Below, in pieces: positions 14,306-16,912 of a DNA stretch of 16,912 bases (the first letter of the stretch is position 1; every line of letters begins with the position of its first letter). This DNA comes from JACCYQ01 sp036675565. GTDB taxonomy: Bacteria > Bacteroidota > Bacteroidia > Chitinophagales > Chitinophagaceae. The DNA lies in NCBI GenBank assembly GCA_036675565.1, contig JAKFER010000146.1, positions 1-16,912 on the forward strand, in the 5' to 3' direction. The notes under the pieces are model-generated. The model saw nothing but the letters and a program-made list of their open reading frames with translations. It made no database searches and was not told where the DNA came from. A program made the translations under genes and the position numbers.

Positions 14306-14905
14306 ATGGCAGGGAAAAAGATATTAACAATCGTAGCATGCAGTCTTTCTGTGGCAGTTTTTGCCCAGGCTGATAATTCAAAAGAAGATAAAAATGTTAG
14401 TCGTACCATTCCATTTAAAAAGTTGGATGAAGCGTCTGTGATTGATCAGCGTGATGTAAAACATTGGGCAAATGGTCAAAAGTCAACACCAACAGGCAGA
14501 CAGGCAACCGGGATTGGAAGTGGATACAGTGCATTAAAAAAGGATGAACCTGCGCAAATCACTAATCCTTCCAATTCTTTAACAGCATCAAAGAGAAGCA
14601 TTCCGGATAACAGGACAATTTATATGTGGGAAAACGGGCAAAAATCTACCATTACGGGATACCAGGCTACAGGTATTGGTAGTGGTTATGCTTCACTTAA
14701 AAAAGACAAAAATGTAAAAGAAGATATTGTCAATCCAGCAAATAGCAGAAACCGTGACAGCAATTCTTCAAATATCCCGGCAAACAGGAAAATAAAATTA
14801 TGGCCCGACGGTCAGAAAGCTACAGTAACAGGACATGAAGCCGCACCGATTAATGGCGGTTATAGTGCGTTGGGTAAAAAGAAAAATGAGAATAATAAGA
14901 AATAA
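14306..14905 (+). CDS. Secreted protein with three 32-residue repeats (NGQK..TG..A...GGY), function unknown
   Basis: I do not recognise a named family. The ATG at 14306 gives a 199-residue protein with a Sec signal peptide (M-A-G-K-K, a hydrophobic core, then V-F-A-Q, cleavage near residue 20); the TTG six bases upstream adds only two residues. After it come three tandem-like units of 32 residues sharing W-x-x-G-Q-K-[SA]-T-x-T-G-x-x-A-x-x-I-x-[GS]-G-Y-[SA]-[AS]-L-x-K-K, separated by 22- and 26-residue Ser/Asn/Pro-rich linkers with S-x-I-P-x-N-R. The units are divergent at DNA level but clearly homologous. Product is basic and presumably periplasmic or outer-membrane/surface; no lipobox is seen. 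The repeat could bind a peptide, glycan or nucleic acid, but nothing in the sequence says which. Confidence 0.8.
   Translation: MAGKKILTIVACSLSVAVFAQADNSKEDKNVSRTIPFKKLDEASVIDQRDVKHWANGQKSTPTGRQATGIGSGYSALKKDEPAQITNPSNSLTASKRSIPDNRTIYMWENGQKSTITGYQATGIGSGYASLKKDKNVKEDIVNPANSRNRDSNSSNIPANRKIKLWPDGQKATVTGHEAAPINGGYSALGKKKNENNKK
14450..14881 (+). repeat. Three imperfect 96-bp protein-coding repeats
   Basis: The units lie at 14450-14545, 14612-14707 and 14786-14881, each encoding 32 residues starting with R and W at the sixth position. Units 1 and 2 are closest: both share N-G-Q-K-S-T, T-G-x-Q-A-T-G-I-G-S-G-Y and L-K-K-D. Unit 3 has drifted (P-D-G-Q-K-A-T, E-A-A-P-I-N-G-G-Y). The unit-to-unit distance is 162 and 174 bases, which fits duplication of a larger module including the linker. 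Confidence 0.85.
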
Positions 14906-14961
14906 AGGTTACAACTATTCAACATACTCATTTCTCAATGATTTATGTTTAACTTATAAAC

Positions 14962-15918
14962 ATGAACGGCGTTGATCTTTTTCTTATCATCATTTTTCTT
15001 TTATCTGTATGGTCCGGTTACAAACAAGGTTTCATTGCGGGCATCATCAGTCTTTTTATTTGGGTAGGAAGCCTGGTGATTGCACTGTTTTTTTACCAGT
15101 ATTTTTCAGAATGTCTTTTGCGAATATTTCCAAATCTCCAGGCATGGTCTATGCCACTGGCTTTTATAATTGTACTTCTCATCAGCCGGGCCTTACTTTC
15201 ATTGATTTCTGACCGCTTATTACGTTACATCCCAAAAGAAAGTCATCAAACCCAAATTAATAAATTAGGTGGACTAATACCCGGAGCTATTAATGGGTTG
15301 GTTTGGACTACTATTCTTTCCGCATTATTATTAGCCATTCCGCTATCCGATGGCATTACAAAAGAAGTAAGGGAAAGTAAAATAGCCAACCGGCTTTCTG
15401 CATATGTTGAATGGCTGGATGAAAAATTTGCACCGGTATTTGATGAGGCGGTTGCCAAAACTATCAATAAAGTTACGGTTGATCCGGAATCCGTAAAATC
15501 AGTCAGGCTACCCTATACCGTTAGCAATCCTGATCCACGGCCTGACCTGGAAGCTCAAATGCTTGATATGGTGAACGAAGAAAGACGTAAACATGGCCTG
15601 GACCCCTTACAGGCAGATGAGGAATCAAGGACGGTAGCAAGAAAACATTCCATAGATATGTTTAACAGGGGATATTTTTCACACATCACACCAGAAGGGC
15701 AAACCCCCGGAAACCGAATGCGCAAAGAAGGTGTCCGGTTTATCACTTCCGGAGAAAATCTAGCATTGGGACAAACTTTATTAATTTGTCATAACGGGTT
15801 AATGAATTCGCCTGGTCATCGTGCAAACATACTGAACCCCGCCTATGAACGCATTGGCATTGGTATTTTAGATGGAGGTAAATACGGTTTGATGATCACT
15901 CAAAACTTCCGGAACTAA
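14962..15918 (+). CDS. CvpA-CAP fusion membrane protein
   Basis: The N-terminal ~160 residues match the CvpA family: M-N-G-V-D-L-F-L-I-I, four hydrophobic segments (roughly 5-18, 24-45, 63-82, 105-125), and G-Y-K-Q-G-F-I-A-G-I between the first two. After a linker (~160-195) comes a CAP/SCP-PR1 domain (~195-318) with H229 in A-R-K-H-S, E265 in S-G-E-N-L-A, and H286 in S-P-G-H-R-A-N-I-L, the residues of the CAP cavity. By known CvpA topology the CAP domain would face the periplasm (inference). CAP domains in bacteria are associated with envelope or secreted functions; enzymatic activity is not established. Fusions of CvpA to CAP are known in Bacteroidota. It lies 56 bases after the repeat-protein gene and 56 before the next, so cotranscription is possible. 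Confidence 0.9.
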   Translation: MNGVDLFLIIIFLLSVWSGYKQGFIAGIISLFIWVGSLVIALFFYQYFSECLLRIFPNLQAWSMPLAFIIVLLISRALLSLISDRLLRYIPKESHQTQINKLGGLIPGAINGLVWTTILSALLLAIPLSDGITKEVRESKIANRLSAYVEWLDEKFAPVFDEAVAKTINKVTVDPESVKSVRLPYTVSNPDPRPDLEAQMLDMVNEERRKHGLDPLQADEESRTVARKHSIDMFNRGYFSHITPEGQTPGNRMRKEGVRFITSGENLALGQTLLICHNGLMNSPGHRANILNPAYERIGIGILDGGKYGLMITQNFRN

Positions 15919-15949
15919 ACAAAATATTTTCATTATTCCTTTTTGTTTA
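15916..15949 (+). repeat. AT-rich 9-bp inverted repeat overlapping CvpA-CAP stop codon
   Basis: TAAACAAAA (15916-15924) and TTTTGTTTA (15941-15949) are exact reverse complements around a 16-base loop; the left arm includes the TAA stop. It is A/T-rich and lacks a G/C-rich stem, so it may be a weak terminator or simply chance in AT-rich DNA. Confidence 0.3.
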
Positions 15950-15974
15950 CTTTTCAACGAAACAGATTCATTAT

Positions 15975-16912
15975 ATGGCTTCATCAAACTTTTTATTGTA
16001 CGGCGCAAATGGTTATACCGGCAGGTTAATTATCGACCTTGCTGCGGCCTACGGACTTAAACCCATTTTGGCAGGTAGGAACGAAAAAAGTATACTGCAG
16101 CTGGCTGATAAATACAGCCTGGATTATCGCATATTTGATTTATCTGAAAAAGCAAAACTTATTGATGCACTAAACGAAGTTCCACTGGTGTTGAATGCGG
16201 CTGGCCCTTTCCGTTATACAGCAAGGCAAATGGCCGAAGCATGCCTTGAAACCAAAACACATTATATTGATATAACCGGCGAAATTGAAGTATTTGAAAT
16301 GCTGAAATCAAAAGACGATGCTGCAAAACAAGCTGGAATTATTTTATTGGCCGGCGCAGGCTTTGATGTGGTACCTACAGATTGTATGGCACTCTGGTTA
16401 AAACAACAATTACCTGCAGCTATAAAACTTCAACTGGCATTTGCCAGTGCAGGGTCAGGCGTATCTCACGGTACCGCACATACGATGATTGAAGGATTGG
16501 GAATGGGCGGTGCAGTCAGGAAAAATGGAAAGATCATTCCTAAACCACTTGGACACAAGGGCATGTGGGTTGATTTTGGGCCAAAGAAATTATTTGTAAT
16601 GAGTATACCATGGGGTGATGTTTCTACAGCTTTTTATACTACCGGCATTCCGGATATTGAAGCATTTACTGCAGTTCCATTAAATGTTTACAGGAGTTTG
16701 AAACTTCAATCCATGTTTAACTGGATATTGAGAACCAAATTGGTTAAGGACCTGGCAAGAAAGAAAATTAATTCCGCGCCAGCAGGTCCTTCTGCAGAAA
16801 AAAGAAAATCTTCTGTAAGTTATGTTTGGGGTAAAGTGGAAGATGCAAACGGCAATTCAATAACAGGACGCATGGTAACACCTGATGGGTATACATTAAC
16901 GGCACATAGCAG
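15975..16912 (+). CDS. Saccharopine-dehydrogenase-like / trans-acting enoyl-reductase-like oxidoreductase (3' end outside window)
   Basis: From the ATG at 15975 the frame stays open to the window edge (312 codons seen). The N-terminus has a Rossmann NAD(P)-binding motif, L-Y-G-A-N-G-Y-T-G-R, then L-A-G-R-N, and V-L-N-A-A-G-P-F near 78-85, all typical of the saccharopine dehydrogenase NADP-binding family. Y-I-D-I-T-G-E near 105-111 and G-A-G-F-D-V-V-P-T-D near 130-140 are typical of the branch that includes mycobacterial trans-acting enoyl reductases rather than of true lysine-pathway saccharopine dehydrogenases. A cytoplasmic NAD(P)-dependent oxidoreductase with unknown substrate is the safest call. 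Full members are about 350-420 residues, so roughly 40-100 residues are probably missing. Confidence 0.85.
   Translation, partial: MASSNFLLYGANGYTGRLIIDLAAAYGLKPILAGRNEKSILQLADKYSLDYRIFDLSEKAKLIDALNEVPLVLNAAGPFRYTARQMAEACLETKTHYIDITGEIEVFEMLKSKDDAAKQAGIILLAGAGFDVVPTDCMALWLKQQLPAAIKLQLAFASAGSGVSHGTAHTMIEGLGMGGAVRKNGKIIPKPLGHKGMWVDFGPKKLFVMSIPWGDVSTAFYTTGIPDIEAFTAVPLNVYRSLKLQSMFNWILRTKLVKDLARKKINSAPAGPSAEKRKSSVSYVWGKVEDANGNSITGRMVTPDGYTLTAHS

Noticed and set aside
1..16912. CRISPR array, tRNA, rRNA, insertion sequence or attachment site
   Set aside because: No spaced direct repeats, tRNA-like segments, transposase frames or terminal inverted repeats were found on reading both strands.

Overview
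The window is AT-rich chromosomal DNA that looks like Bacteroidota, most likely Chitinophagaceae or a close relative. The reasons are protein style (a CvpA-CAP fusion, short secreted repeat proteins, a YkgJ-type cysteine-cluster protein, single-chain GcvP), near absence of strong Shine-Dalgarno sites, and TAnnTTTG-type -7 boxes upstream of two genes. No rRNA, tRNA, CRISPR array, insertion sequence or phage gene was seen. The genus call is inference from protein style, not a database match.

Left part (1-4835): the 3' end of a deoxynucleoside kinase gene converges on a minus-strand pair, a coiled-coil lipoprotein followed by a CPA2-type Na+/H+ antiporter with a USP-like cytoplasmic tail. A divergent Tat-signal metallo-beta-lactamase-fold hydrolase follows, converging on a minus-strand YkgJ-type Cys-cluster protein that starts at TTG. 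A 372-base non-coding gap follows (4836-5207), holding an 11-bp hairpin.

Middle part (5208-13334): this is the most unusual region. It holds three peptidases of three different families, none with a recognisable export signal. First is a V8/glutamyl-endopeptidase-like serine protease, whose 3' end overlaps a single-pass membrane protein with a carboxypeptidase-regulatory-like beta domain. The housekeeping gene gcvP follows, with its own -7 box and a strong intrinsic terminator. After it comes a tight three-gene unit: a subtilisin-like protease, a clan-CD (gingipain/caspase-fold) cysteine peptidase 19 bases later, and a 100-residue protein whose start lies inside the cysteine peptidase gene. 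The tight spacing and overlap suggest that the last three work together. My best candidate for an undescribed system is this cytosolic subtilase + caspase-like + small-protein cassette, possibly extended by the V8-like/membrane pair across gcvP. Its function is not visible in the sequence.

Right part (13375-16912): a dienelactone-hydrolase-family protein with a degenerate Tat-like N-terminus, a secreted protein with three copies of a 32-residue repeat, a CvpA-CAP fusion membrane protein, and the 5' part of a saccharopine-dehydrogenase-like/trans-acting enoyl-reductase-like gene that runs off the end. All are on the + strand with short gaps.
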